From Jilunia laotingensis (GTDB taxonomy: Bacteria > Bacteroidota > Bacteroidia > Bacteroidales > Bacteroidaceae): a stretch of DNA of 64,000 bases. Positions 1 through 8,673 of this stretch are shown here, piece after piece. The notes under the pieces are model-generated. The model worked only from the letters and a program-made list of their open reading frames with translations. It made no database searches and was not told the DNA's origin. Numbering within the stretch: position 1 is the stretch's first letter; each line of letters begins with the position of its first letter. A program made the position numbers and the translations under genes. The stretch spans positions 124,001-188,000 of the forward strand of contig NZ_JACRTF010000001.1 in NCBI RefSeq assembly GCF_014385165.1, given 5' to 3'.

Positions 1-150
1 ATAATAAGGTATGTTATAGTCTGCAAAAAAGCCGTTGTCACTCTTCCTGTGTCCGACCGCCAAAACCCTATATCCCAATTTATGGAAATGAACGGAGACA
101 TATGCACCCAATGTGCCCGTAGCACCAAAAACCAAAATTGTTTTCATCAT
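1..150 (-). CDS. NAD(P)-dependent sugar epimerase/dehydratase, N-terminal part only
   Basis: The reading frame starts at the ATG at 150 on the minus strand and runs off the left edge after about 50 residues. It opens with a hydrophobic strand followed by FGATGTLG, the glycine-rich Rossmann motif of NAD(P)-binding extended short-chain dehydrogenases. In the family such proteins make or modify nucleotide-activated sugars; the exact reaction cannot be read from this fragment. The start overlaps the stop of the upstream ATP-grasp gene as ATGA (147-150), so the two are probably translationally coupled and belong to the same capsule operon. Only the N-terminus is visible, so a simple oxidoreductase remains possible. 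Confidence 0.75.
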   Translation of the reverse strand, partial: MMKTILVFGATGTLGAYVSVHFHKLGYRVLAVGHRKSDNGFFADYNIPYY

Positions 151-1247
151 AAAATAATTTTTTTATTCGAGCAATAAAGTATGAAACCGTTACGATCATA
201 GTTGGAACATGAAGCTGTAAGCTCCTTGCCCCTCCTTTCCCTCAAAACGATCCAGTCCTCCTCGGGCATGTCAAAACAGGGCAACAAGCGAGACGTATAT
301 GCTGATAGAAAATAAATGCCTGAATACGCGATATTATGAACCGCCACCGGTTCATACATGTCCAAAGCCACGAGGAGCAATTTTTCCAAATAGTCATAGT
401 CAGTTGACAGATTTATCAAGGCATTCGAGATATAATCCCCACCTCCTCTCGGATTGACTTCTATCAGATAGATACTATTTTTATCATCCACTTTTATTTC
501 AGTATGTGAAGCTCCATTTATAAAACCGATTGAGGACAGGACAAGCGGAATCACATTCCTAATCCGTTCCTCAACAAACACCGGCAAACAAGCGGGTTGG
601 TGGTGTTCCAGTTCTACAAAATGCGGAGCCCCGGTTCCTACCTTTTCTGTTATCTGGATGACTTCATGCCGGTTATTGTAAGAGATGGACTCCACGGAAT
701 ATTCTTTTCCCACGATATACTCTTCGGCCATGAAAGTGGCATCCTTCAAGTCATAAGGAACCGATAAATTTTCCACTGAACGATCCACAAAGTTCACCCC
801 TTTCTTGGCCGCGCCTTTTACAGGTTTGAGAACATAGGGACGGGGAAAGGAGGACATAAGATTTTCTAAGGGACCGACCTCAAACCTTACTTGGGCAAGA
901 ACAGGAATAGCGTTGGTCTTTTGCCGGACGAACACTTTATTCTGAATATTCATGAGTACTCGATAGGGCGTACAGACCTTCCCCAGCCTCTCGGCAACGT
1001 ATGATACCACAAGCGCGGTCTCTTCAGATGCATTGGATGCAACCCCGTCCACATTGCAATCCCGGCAATATTGGAAGATCTTATCCATCTCAAATATTGA
1101 AATTGGGATAAAATGATCAACATATTCCTTACATACCGCCCCTTCAGGCCAAGCAAAACAATAGGTTTCCAACCCCATTTCCTTAGCTTTTTTGCAAAGC
1201 GGCAATTGCCCGGTGGATGCTCCTATGATGGCTATTCTTTTTTTCAT
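147..1247 (-). CDS. ATP-grasp ligase (second of a tandem pair) in capsule locus
   Basis: A 366-residue protein of the ATP-grasp superfamily, which joins a carboxylate to an amine or thiol through an acyl-phosphate. Seen in the sequence: an N-terminal Rossmann-like preATP-grasp part (IAIIGASTGQLPL at 5-17), the lysine/glycine ATP-binding loop around LKPVKGAAKKGV (140-151), and the late metal/ATP motif IEVNPRGGG near residue 263. The start overlaps the preceding ATP-grasp gene by four bases (ATGA, 1244-1247) and its stop overlaps the following epimerase the same way. Sitting beside an aminotransferase, it may attach an amino acid or other acid to an amino sugar of the capsule; that is inference. 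The substrate is unknown. Confidence 0.85.
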   Translation of the reverse strand: MKKRIAIIGASTGQLPLCKKAKEMGLETYCFAWPEGAVCKEYVDHFIPISIFEMDKIFQYCRDCNVDGVASNASEETALVVSYVAERLGKVCTPYRVLMNIQNKVFVRQKTNAIPVLAQVRFEVGPLENLMSSFPRPYVLKPVKGAAKKGVNFVDRSVENLSVPYDLKDATFMAEEYIVGKEYSVESISYNNRHEVIQITEKVGTGAPHFVELEHHQPACLPVFVEERIRNVIPLVLSSIGFINGASHTEIKVDDKNSIYLIEVNPRGGGDYISNALINLSTDYDYLEKLLLVALDMYEPVAVHNIAYSGIYFLSAYTSRLLPCFDMPEEDWIVLRERRGKELTASCSNYDRNGFILYCSNKKIIL

Positions 1248-2455
1248 TGCACAACAACTGTTATCAAGGCATCCAAATTTTTCATGCCGGCAATAAGCTC
1301 TTTTTCCGAGTCAAACCTCAACACCAGCGTGCCGATGGCGTCATTCGCCCCCTTAAACGAAGAAACCTTGTCACCCTCTTTTACCCAAAGGTCTGTTTGA
1401 ACGACATGAGATATAGAAAATTCTTCATCAATGTCCAGACGTATGAAATGTCCTTCCCTGTCCGCATGAAGGATCACTTCCGCCCAATATCCATTATAAG
1501 GTTTCTGTTCCACACCTCTCACCTCGTCACCCACTGCGGCACGAACTGCATTGGTTATCAAATCGACACCCGTGGCAAAACGAAGCATCTCGGCCAAACG
1601 GTTACCACCGCCACGAGGGGACACTTCCATGATGTAGGCCCTGCCGTCACGGCCTATACGAGTTTCAATATTATAAATGGAGGTTCGCATCCCCAAAAGC
1701 GACAACAGACGTTGTATTTCGGAGGCCAACTCGGCTTCCTGCCCCTTGGTCATGGTGGAGGGCCAGCTATAGGCCGAAGGGGTATACGGATTGGCGGCGC
1801 CTTCGTCAAACCGCTGGGCCGAGAAGGAAACGAATTTTAACTCTCCGTCAACGGAAAAACTATCCGTATCGGAGGAACAGCCCGACTTCTCGATAAATTC
1901 TTCGACGATCACGCGTTTTGAAATGGAATGTTCAAAGGCGGACTCCAAGGCAGGCCCCAAATCTTCAGGCCTGTCCACCCTCGTCACCCCCTTGCTCCCT
2001 GCGGCATCGGTAGGTTTCACTATTACAGGCCAGGAATACCAATATCTTTCAGCCAGAGCTTCCTCCACGGAGGAAAAGCCCTTGGCCTTGGGCACCGTGA
2101 AACCATGCTGGGTGAGGAAATTACGGAAGCGGTCCTTGTTCTGCAAAATGCAAACCGATTCATAGGGATTACCGGGCAGCCCCATCTGTTCCTGCACATA
2201 AGCAGCCGTGACGACTCCGGGATCAACCGCAAATGACATGATCCCGTCAATCTGCAATTCGCGGGCCAGCGCCAACACTGCCTCTTTATCGATGATGCTC
2301 ACATTGTGATATTCATCGGAATACTTATGAGCTATATTGTCCGGAATGTAGTCGCAAGTGATCACGTAATAGCCCAACCGGTGGGCGGATTCTATGACGG
2401 GCAGCAGATACCTCAATCCTCCAAGGAGCAAAAGTTTCTTTTGTTGCTTTTCCAC
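1244..2455 (-). CDS. ATP-grasp ligase (first of a tandem pair) in capsule locus
   Basis: A 403-residue ATP-grasp protein resembling the biotin carboxylase/carbamoyl-phosphate synthase type. It shows LLLGGLRYLLP at the N-terminus, the ATP-binding lysine and glycine loop VKPTDAAGSKG (about 146-156) and the metal-binding IMEVSPRGGG motif near residue 275. The start is GTG at 2455, whose G is also the last base of the upstream TAG stop, so translation is likely coupled to the aminotransferase. It shares the fold but little obvious sequence with the second ATP-grasp protein downstream, so the two probably do different ligations rather than being a recent duplicate. A role in amide-linked decoration of a capsule amino sugar is inferred from context. 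Confidence 0.85.
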   Translation of the reverse strand: MEKQQKKLLLLGGLRYLLPVIESAHRLGYYVITCDYIPDNIAHKYSDEYHNVSIIDKEAVLALARELQIDGIMSFAVDPGVVTAAYVQEQMGLPGNPYESVCILQNKDRFRNFLTQHGFTVPKAKGFSSVEEALAERYWYSWPVIVKPTDAAGSKGVTRVDRPEDLGPALESAFEHSISKRVIVEEFIEKSGCSSDTDSFSVDGELKFVSFSAQRFDEGAANPYTPSAYSWPSTMTKGQEAELASEIQRLLSLLGMRTSIYNIETRIGRDGRAYIMEVSPRGGGNRLAEMLRFATGVDLITNAVRAAVGDEVRGVEQKPYNGYWAEVILHADREGHFIRLDIDEEFSISHVVQTDLWVKEGDKVSSFKGANDAIGTLVLRFDSEKELIAGMKNLDALITVVVQ

Positions 2456-3564
2456 TATCTTACAATTAGGTTGATTACACGATTGATCGCCCCGGTGTCC
2501 AAATCATGATGCATGGGAAGGCAAATCACACTGTCTGCCACCTTATGCGCCACGGGGAGGTTGTCGGGACTGGCGGATTCCAATCCCCTATAAGTAGGGA
2601 ACTCACTTATCAGGGGATAAAAGTACCGCCGGCCCAATACCTGGCGCCCTTTCATCCTGGAGTAAAGTTCGTCACGTGTCATCCCATACTTTTCAGCATC
2701 AATGAATATTGGGAAATAGGAATAGTTATGGCGAACCCCCAACATGTCCTCCATAAAACCAACGCCTTCCACGTTGCGTAACGCTTCACGATATTTTATC
2801 GCGACCTGCCGGCGTCCCTCGATGGCGGTGTCCACCTGTTTCAGATTCAACAGTCCGTAGGCGGAACGAACTTCGTCCATCTTGCCATTGATGCCGGGAG
2901 CGACGATGGTCGTCTCCCCGGCAAAGCCGAAATTCTTCAGATAATCGATTCGCCGCTTGACTTTCTCATCATGGCAAACCAGGGCACCCCCCTCTATCGT
3001 GTTATAAACTTTTGTGGCATGGAAGCTTAAGGTGGACATGTCACCGGCTTCCAATATGGACTTGCCATCGACCTCCACGCCAAAGGCGTGGGCGGCGTCA
3101 TAGATCACCTTCAAGCCATACTTGTCGGCTATCTCCTGGATACGTTCCGTATCGCAAGGCTTGCCGTAGACATGGACCGGCATGATGGCCGTCGTCCTAG
3201 GAGTGATAGCGGCCTCTATCTTAGCGGGATCAATGTTACAGGTGTCGGGGTCGATATCCACGAACACCGGCTTGATGCCATTCCACCACAAGGAATGGGT
3301 GGTTGCAACAAAGCTGAAAGGGGTGGTGATCACCTCACCCGTGATCCTTAGCGCCTGCAAGGCGCACATCAGGGGAAGGGTGCCGTTCGTAAACAAGCTG
3401 ATGTAAGGCACCTTCAAATACTCGCACAGGGCTTTCTCCAGCTCCTGATGGTAGTGACCGTTATTGGTCAGCCACTTACGATCCCAGATGTCTTGCAAGT
3501 AAGGTAAGAAGTCGTCCAAGGAAGGGAGAAGGGGAGAAGTAACTGTTATTAGTTTTTCGTCCAT
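2455..3564 (-). CDS. DegT/DnrJ/EryC1/StrS-family sugar aminotransferase
   Basis: A 369-residue PLP enzyme, normal length for the family, which transfers an amino group (usually from glutamate) to a keto-sugar nucleotide. Visible landmarks are NGTLPLMCAL (60-69, phosphate binding), the PLP-ring aspartate in IYDAAHAFG (D156) and the Schiff-base lysine in SFHATKVYNT (K185), followed by IEGGAL where most relatives have GEGG. It overlaps the flippase gene upstream by 16 bases and touches the ATP-grasp gene downstream. In the operon it would supply the amine that the ATP-grasp ligases could acylate; which sugar is made cannot be told. Confidence 0.92.
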   Translation of the reverse strand: MDEKLITVTSPLLPSLDDFLPYLQDIWDRKWLTNNGHYHQELEKALCEYLKVPYISLFTNGTLPLMCALQALRITGEVITTPFSFVATTHSLWWNGIKPVFVDIDPDTCNIDPAKIEAAITPRTTAIMPVHVYGKPCDTERIQEIADKYGLKVIYDAAHAFGVEVDGKSILEAGDMSTLSFHATKVYNTIEGGALVCHDEKVKRRIDYLKNFGFAGETTIVAPGINGKMDEVRSAYGLLNLKQVDTAIEGRRQVAIKYREALRNVEGVGFMEDMLGVRHNYSYFPIFIDAEKYGMTRDELYSRMKGRQVLGRRYFYPLISEFPTYRGLESASPDNLPVAHKVADSVICLPMHHDLDTGAINRVINLIVR

Positions 3565-5030
3565 ATTTGTTTATTATCCAATTTGTTTTTCCGATGAAGT
3601 AATGAACACACCAGTTGCCGCACTTCGAGATATTCAGGAAGACGAAGCTTCTCATAAATAATAAATGCCAACAGAATTCCTAGCGACAACTGCATGGGTA
3701 AAAGAATATATGCCGATATGTCAAACAGGGAGACACACCACATAAAAAAAGCCACAATAGAAGAGATAAAAAACGTTGGCAGTATGTCTTTCATTTGATC
3801 CATTGTTGGATAATCGATCAGCCTTGCCGAATAGTGGCTGTTCAAGAAATAAGATATAAAAGCAGTGAAGACACTCCCCCAAAGCATATATTCAATGCCG
3901 TAGAACACACCTATTAATATAGGGGCTATTGCAATAATCCTCTTTATCACCTCCAGTTTCAAGAATAAATCCGAGCGTCCCTTCACCTGCAAAATATTCA
4001 AGTTGATGGCATGGAGAGGGTACAGCATCCCGGAAAAACAGATTATTTGCAGAAAATACACAGAAGGGAGCCACTTTTCTCCGATCAGAATGACAATCAG
4101 CGGCTTGGCCACGGCGGCCAACCCCAGCATACAAGCAAACGTGATCAACATTGTAGTTTTTATGACTTTCCGATAAGCCTCACGCAGGCGCTTCGGGTCC
4201 TCCTGAATGGAACTTAGGACGGGATAGCTGACGCGCTGGACAACGGATGTCAAATTGCTGGAGAAGATCATATTGAATTGTTCGGCACGGGTATATTGCC
4301 CCAGCAAGGAGGAGCTATAAAAACGACCTATTATGATATAATAGACGTTCTGATAAACAGTACTTAATAGCCCTGACAGCAACAGTTTGGAGCCGAACCC
4401 GAAAAGCTCCCTGAAACTCTCGATTGAAAACTCCAAGGAGGGCTTCCACTTGCAATAGACCCACAAGAACAGCGAGTTCAACGACTGCCGGGACAGCTGC
4501 TGCCCCACCAGACTCCATACCCCCATGCCCGAAAGGGCCATCACTATGCCCACCGCCCCACTGCTGACAGAGGAAATCAAGGACACCTTCGTCTGCGTCT
4601 TGAAATTGACGTCCCTGACAAAGACGGTGCGCGGAATGATGGCCAATGCGTTGATAACAAGAACAGAGCCTATCACCCTTGTCACCTTCACCAGTTCCGG
4701 CTCCTTAAAGAAAACGCTGATGGAAGGGGAAGCGAGGAAGAGCAGGACGTAAAGGAGGACGCTGACGGCAAGATTAAAGTAAAAGACAGTATTGTAATCA
4801 ACGCGCTCTACACGCACCTTCCGGATCAGCGCATTGGAGAAGCCGCTGTCGACAATCGAGTTCGAGACCGCAATAAATATGGCTATCATTGCCATGATGC
4901 CGTATTCCGCGGGTGTCAACAGGCGGGCCAGCACGAGGCCCACCAGAAAGGTGACGCCCGAACTTGCAATATTGTCAACGAAACTCCATCCGACTCCACG
5001 GACGGTTTTATTTTTTAGGGATTCCGACAT
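3549..5030 (-). CDS. Wzx-type polysaccharide flippase (MOP/PST family)
   Basis: A 493-residue integral membrane protein with many hydrophobic helices and the N-terminal pattern GVGWSFVDNIASSGVTFLVG followed by LARLLTPAEYGIMA, typical of lipopolysaccharide/O-unit exporters. In this family the protein flips undecaprenyl-linked repeat units across the inner membrane for Wzy-dependent polymerisation. It is the first structural gene after upxY-upxZ, as in many Bacteroides capsule loci, and its 3' end overlaps the aminotransferase start. No polymerase or glycosyltransferase is inside the window; they presumably lie further left. Confidence 0.9.
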   Translation of the reverse strand: MSESLKNKTVRGVGWSFVDNIASSGVTFLVGLVLARLLTPAEYGIMAMIAIFIAVSNSIVDSGFSNALIRKVRVERVDYNTVFYFNLAVSVLLYVLLFLASPSISVFFKEPELVKVTRVIGSVLVINALAIIPRTVFVRDVNFKTQTKVSLISSVSSGAVGIVMALSGMGVWSLVGQQLSRQSLNSLFLWVYCKWKPSLEFSIESFRELFGFGSKLLLSGLLSTVYQNVYYIIIGRFYSSSLLGQYTRAEQFNMIFSSNLTSVVQRVSYPVLSSIQEDPKRLREAYRKVIKTTMLITFACMLGLAAVAKPLIVILIGEKWLPSVYFLQIICFSGMLYPLHAINLNILQVKGRSDLFLKLEVIKRIIAIAPILIGVFYGIEYMLWGSVFTAFISYFLNSHYSARLIDYPTMDQMKDILPTFFISSIVAFFMWCVSLFDISAYILLPMQLSLGILLAFIIYEKLRLPEYLEVRQLVCSLLHRKNKLDNKQIWTKN

Positions 5031-5094
5031 ACTTCATGTAAATATTACTCGAAGAACATATACAAGCTGCATGCATCATTCCACCTTATTGCAT

Positions 5095-5574
5095 TCATTC
5101 TATTTCCCAACCTAAGCAAGAATTAGCCTCTAAAGAATTTAAATACTCCGAAACCTCTCTCTCCGGTTCGGTCAAGACTCTCCCATTCCAACTTTTTATT
5201 ATCGCATGGGCCTCTTCAGCTAAATTTTCATCAAAAACTTCTCCATAGCAAGCAACTAAAAGCTGACACTTAAGCAAGGAGGCAGATAGTTCACCGAGAA
5301 CCACCCAACAACGACCAAGGATAGATTGAATTTTTTGATTTTTATCACCATTATCGTAAATGGTAGCATGATAACCGGCTAAAAGATTATAACAAAGAAG
5401 AGCTTCTTCTTCCGAGTTACAACCACGTAAGGGATAAAGTGATTCACACTGACGATAAACTTCCGTATTGAGTTCACAGAAACGATTGGAATAGATGGGA
5501 TTTCCATCAAAACCTAAATTAAGAAGCTCGTGGGTAACACCACACAAAACATCAATTTGTGATTGTATAGTCAT
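5095..5574 (-). CDS. upxZ: UpxZ-family capsule regulator (inhibitor of non-cognate UpxY)
   Basis: A 159-residue cytoplasmic protein, second gene of the capsule operon, directly after upxY with a 50-base gap. Its size, position and helical sequence (for example NSEEEALLCYNLLAGYHATIY and ELSASLLKCQLLVACYGEVF) match the UpxZ family. In Bacteroides, UpxZ proteins block antitermination by UpxY proteins of other capsule loci, which helps limit expression to one capsule at a time. No enzymatic motif is seen. Identification rests on sequence feel plus synteny and would be confirmed by a Pfam UpxZ hit. Confidence 0.85.
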   Translation of the reverse strand: MTIQSQIDVLCGVTHELLNLGFDGNPIYSNRFCELNTEVYRQCESLYPLRGCNSEEEALLCYNLLAGYHATIYDNGDKNQKIQSILGRCWVVLGELSASLLKCQLLVACYGEVFDENLAEEAHAIIKSWNGRVLTEPEREVSEYLNSLEANSCLGWEIE

Positions 5575-5624
5575 TAGAATAATGAAAAATTAATAATGAA
5601 TAATGAAAAACGAAATGACAAAAA

Positions 5625-6251
5625 TCAATCCTCGATTTTTTCTATTAATGAAGGGTGTACATATGCTGTAGCGACAGCCATGACTCCTTGAATACATACT
5701 GCAATACGACGATCGCCTTTAACACGTAGAATAATTCCTTCTACACCTTCAAAAATGCCACCAGTGATATGGACACGGTCACCTTTCTGAAGAGCCGTAA
5801 TTTCTGGGTCAAGATAGACGATCTGTTCCTCGTAACTACCAGAAACAGCAATAAAGCTACGCATCTGAACTTCAGGGATAATGAGTGGCTGATGGGTTTC
5901 ACGATCAATAATATAGCGCACGACCAAAGAAAATCCTGGAGACTGCTTTATGCACTCGATGCGCTCTAAAGACGTATGAACGAAAACAAGATTGTGAACC
6001 ACAGGTACTAACTTTCGAATTTTCCGGTCACCTTTTTTCACATATTCATAACGCATAGGAATGAAATTCTCTACACCATCTGAATCAAGAAACTCTTTTA
6101 AAAGAAGTTCACGACTATATGTAACACGCAGTGGATACCAATGTATGTCAGTAGATTTGTTCACTATTAAATATATTTTGGGGACACCGGAATCAAAGCG
6201 TTGTTTTCCGGTCAATTGTGTATAAAACGAATTTCCAGTGTTTTCATACAC
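5625..6251 (-). CDS. upxY: UpxY-family transcription antiterminator (NusG-like)
   Basis: A 208-residue NusG paralogue. The NGN-like core begins at about residue 37 with HWYPLRVTYSRELLLKEFL, and a KOW motif lies near 155-182 (KGDRVHITGGIFEGVEGIIL). UpxY proteins bind the 5' leader of their own capsule operon and stop premature termination. The frame opens with GTG at 6251, giving about 35 residues before the NGN core, longer than many relatives; another start, such as the GTG at codon 31, is possible. Upstream there is about 130 bases of leader and then the left arm of the invertible promoter segment. Confidence 0.92.
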   Translation of the reverse strand: MYENTGNSFYTQLTGKQRFDSGVPKIYLIVNKSTDIHWYPLRVTYSRELLLKEFLDSDGVENFIPMRYEYVKKGDRKIRKLVPVVHNLVFVHTSLERIECIKQSPGFSLVVRYIIDRETHQPLIIPEVQMRSFIAVSGSYEEQIVYLDPEITALQKGDRVHITGGIFEGVEGIILRVKGDRRIAVCIQGVMAVATAYVHPSLIEKIED

Positions 6252-6380
6252 ATGCCTTCAATTTGTATCCCTATCACAGGAGATAAGCAAATGAAGGAAA
6301 TTATAAAGTGTGTACCGGATTAATTTGGGTAAAAATACTTTTAGCACACAACTCATTGTAAACGAAGTATTTGAATATAA
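6252..6380 (-). promoter_or_regulatory. 5' leader of the capsule operon (UpxY target region, inferred)
   Basis: This non-coding stretch lies between the inner inverted repeat and upxY. In known Bacteroides capsule loci the transcript from the invertible promoter passes through such a leader, where UpxY acts to prevent early termination. I see no strong canonical terminator hairpin here, so the assignment is by position only. Confidence 0.45.
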
Positions 6381-6408
6381 AAAGTGTTTCAAAAAACGTT
6401 CGTTTAAT
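6381..6408. repeat. Inverted repeat, left arm of the invertible promoter segment
   Basis: This 28-base arm, beginning AAAGTGTTTC and ending TTAAT, is the exact reverse complement of 6590-6617, with no mismatch. Perfect repeats of this size flanking roughly 180 bp directly upstream of upxY are the signature of Bacteroides phase-variable capsule promoters inverted by a serine recombinase of the Mpi type. No recombinase gene is present in the window, so it would act in trans. Confidence 0.9.
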
Positions 6409-6589
6409 AGTACACTTTATTTTGAAGATTTCTTTGGACTGTTTTTTACAAATAATTGTGCTATATCAAAAATATTATTTTGAATTTATATATTTGATAA
6501 ACAGATGTATATCTTTTATTATTTTCTAAATAACAAAATAATTTATCAAAATATTTTGCTGTTCGGAATATACGTTTTAATTTTGTGCC
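6409..6589. promoter_or_regulatory. Invertible (phase-variable) capsule promoter segment
   Basis: A 181-bp, very AT-rich segment between perfect 28-bp inverted repeats. On the minus strand (toward upxY) a -7-like box TATTTTTG is at 6474-6467, with only a weak TTTA in the -33 region. On the plus strand a box TATATTTG at 6489-6496 points away from upxY, without a good -33 partner. The sequence therefore does not decide whether this copy is ON or OFF. Inversion would swap which box faces the operon. Confidence 0.8.
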
Positions 6590-6617
6590 ATTAAACGAAC
6601 GTTTTTTGAAACACTTT
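6590..6617. repeat. Inverted repeat, right arm of the invertible promoter segment
   Basis: Exact reverse complement of 6381-6408 over 28 bases. The homology stops abruptly at both ends (A at 6380 against C at 6618, A at 6409 against C at 6589), which marks the recombination substrate precisely. Confidence 0.9.
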
Positions 6618-7062
6618 CCCCAATCTTTTTCCAAAAATCCTTTATCAACTTTCTATATACATTTGTGTTTGTGTATCTATAGGTGGTACCCCCTCCTCCT
6701 TATTAGACACACACAACCTATCTTAAGAAAGTATATATCCAAATATAGAGAAAACTGTTTCTAATTTGACAGTAATTCAACCAAGTCAAATAAAGGATTG
6801 GTTATTAATAGCTGTGAATAAAAATAAAGCTTGAAAAATAAAATTTAGATCAACAATTATAGATGAGACACCCGATACCAATATATGTAATGCCTCATAA
6901 GAATATATCTTACGGGGCATTACATATATTGGCACTATCCTTACAAATAACTCATTTTGAATCAAACTAGTTGTAACATAAGATAATCTAAGAAAAAGTA
7001 TATCTATCTGCTTTCGATTATTAGTTTACCTTTGCCATAGTTAATCATTTATCATTAACCTA
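6618..7062. other. Non-coding region between susD-like gene and capsule promoter
   Basis: About 445 bases with no credible gene. It holds one strong stem-loop (6878-6932, listed separately). Isolated -7-like boxes occur on the plus strand (TACATTTG, 6658-6665) and the minus strand (CAAATATA read as TATATTTG, 6747-6740), both without a -33 partner at proper distance. Confidence 0.6.
6878..6932. terminator. Long perfect stem-loop downstream of susD-like gene
   Basis: The 17 bases at 6878-6894 (starting CCAATATATG) are perfectly complementary to 6916-6932, extended by a G-U and a G-C pair, around a loop of about 17 bases. It sits about 130 bases after the susD stop and before the capsule promoter, so a transcription stop or mRNA 3'-end stabiliser is the simplest reading. 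There is no U-run on either side, so it is not a classic intrinsic terminator. Confidence 0.5.
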
Positions 7063-8667
7063 TTAATTTCCATCGACATGAAAATTCCAACCTTTATCCC
7101 ACCAAAGACGGGTACCCGCATTATCTTCTCCCCCCAATGCTTCTACCAGCGCTTGATATTGTTCTTCATTCTCCGTCATCAATGCTCCTGGAAAATTGAG
7201 ACGACGAATCATCGTTTCAGTATCGATGCAACCATTCCGACTATTATTGAACCGTACAGGGAACAGACGCGGATATCCCGTACGACGTTGTTCAGCCCAA
7301 GCTTCACAGCCTTCGGGAAACATCGCCAACCACTTCTGCGTGATAATTTTTTCCAGTTTCGTTTCCCTGTCGGCTCCTTCATCCCAACAAGGAGAGACAT
7401 GACAACGTGCCTCTATATTATTTTGCGGTTCGTAAGTATCCACAAAGTCGATGGGCAACCTGTCATTATTCAAATATTCGGCAACATTAAAAAGACCATG
7501 CTGATAGAAAGAAGCGCTCACTCCACTCTCATAGCACGAGCCGGCATCTTCTCCCGTCCACCCGCGTAATGCCGCTTCCGCACGAAGAAACCACACCTCG
7601 GCTGCAGTCATCAAAACGGCATCTGTCTTTTGATCGATTGTCAATTTGGACAAAGCACCATAACGAGTATGTGAAAAACAAGTGCCTTGCCGGATACCGT
7701 GATACTCTCCCGAAAATTCCAAAGCAGCACAGGGCTTAAAATAACTTTCCCTTCGCGGATCTTGGTATCCATTGAGTATGGATTCCATAGACGCACTCAT
7801 ATAAGTTTCGTTCCATACAAGATTCAATTCACCCAAAGGATTAGAATAGCTTCCCGATGATGATACTGCCGCACATTCGTCTCCCTTTTCAAAAACACCA
7901 TACTCATTTTCTTTTGCCTTTAAAAACTCTGTACGTGCAATCTCCGGATTAGCAACCGCTACACGCATGGCAAGCCGCATACGAAGAGAATTGGCAAATC
8001 GTATCCAAGTAGTATACTTACCATCAAGCAAAATATCAAACGGTGCAAATTCCATTGCTTCGGGTTTCTGGCGGATATAATCGGTCAGTAGCGTCACTGC
8101 CGTATCCAACTCATGGAAAAATTCATTGTATACTTCCTTCTGGGTGTCGGGTAAATAACGTCCGGAAGGATCGGCAAAATGTGTATAAATGATCGGTCCG
8201 TAATAATCAGTCACACGGTGCATCACTTCCACTTTAAGTATTTTTGTAATACCGAAAAAGGCCGGCTGACTATTACGGGTAGAATCTTCCGACAGCTTTA
8301 TCTGCGGAAAAATATACGCATATGTATGCCCCCACATAGCACTATTCCAACCATCCTGCAAATTATAATCCGAATTATGGCTTCCCCCGTTCAAAGGCTT
8401 GGCATCATGCATATAGCCACTAAACATATCAGCATTCAAGTTTTGTGTCAACTGAAAAGGCCAATTCTTTCCTTTCCCGTAATCATAATTAAAATAGATG
8501 CCCTGCTGGATAATACCCAACCGAATGCCATGATCGTTATTATCCGCTTTCAAATCTTCCTCTGTTATACCCGACAAATCCGTATTCATATCTCGAAATT
8601 GAGATGTACAAGCGATCAGAAACCCTCCAAAAGCAAACAATATCATTAATATATATTCCTTTTTCAT
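7063..8667 (-). CDS. SusD/RagB-like nutrient-binding outer-membrane lipoprotein
   Basis: A 534-residue lipoprotein: signal peptide ending in a lipobox at FLIAC (cysteine near residue 20), then an alpha-helical TPR-type body of the SusD-like class (sequence around LNADMFSGYM, MWGHTYAYIFPQIK and YYGPIIYTHF is typical of the SusD-like_2 branch). Such proteins sit on the cell surface and form the lid over a SusC channel, capturing glycan or peptide ligands. It starts 6 bases after the SusC-like stop, so the pair is one operon. No glycosidase, sulfatase or peptidase gene follows, so the ligand cannot be guessed. Confidence 0.93.
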   Translation of the reverse strand: MKKEYILMILFAFGGFLIACTSQFRDMNTDLSGITEEDLKADNNDHGIRLGIIQQGIYFNYDYGKGKNWPFQLTQNLNADMFSGYMHDAKPLNGGSHNSDYNLQDGWNSAMWGHTYAYIFPQIKLSEDSTRNSQPAFFGITKILKVEVMHRVTDYYGPIIYTHFADPSGRYLPDTQKEVYNEFFHELDTAVTLLTDYIRQKPEAMEFAPFDILLDGKYTTWIRFANSLRMRLAMRVAVANPEIARTEFLKAKENEYGVFEKGDECAAVSSSGSYSNPLGELNLVWNETYMSASMESILNGYQDPRRESYFKPCAALEFSGEYHGIRQGTCFSHTRYGALSKLTIDQKTDAVLMTAAEVWFLRAEAALRGWTGEDAGSCYESGVSASFYQHGLFNVAEYLNNDRLPIDFVDTYEPQNNIEARCHVSPCWDEGADRETKLEKIITQKWLAMFPEGCEAWAEQRRTGYPRLFPVRFNNSRNGCIDTETMIRRLNFPGALMTENEEQYQALVEALGGEDNAGTRLWWDKGWNFHVDGN

Positions 8668-8673
8668 AATCCG

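Noticed and set aside
1113..2236. Several plus-strand frames opposite the ATP-grasp genes
   Set aside because: They are shadows of well-supported minus-strand genes with no motif or promoter of their own.
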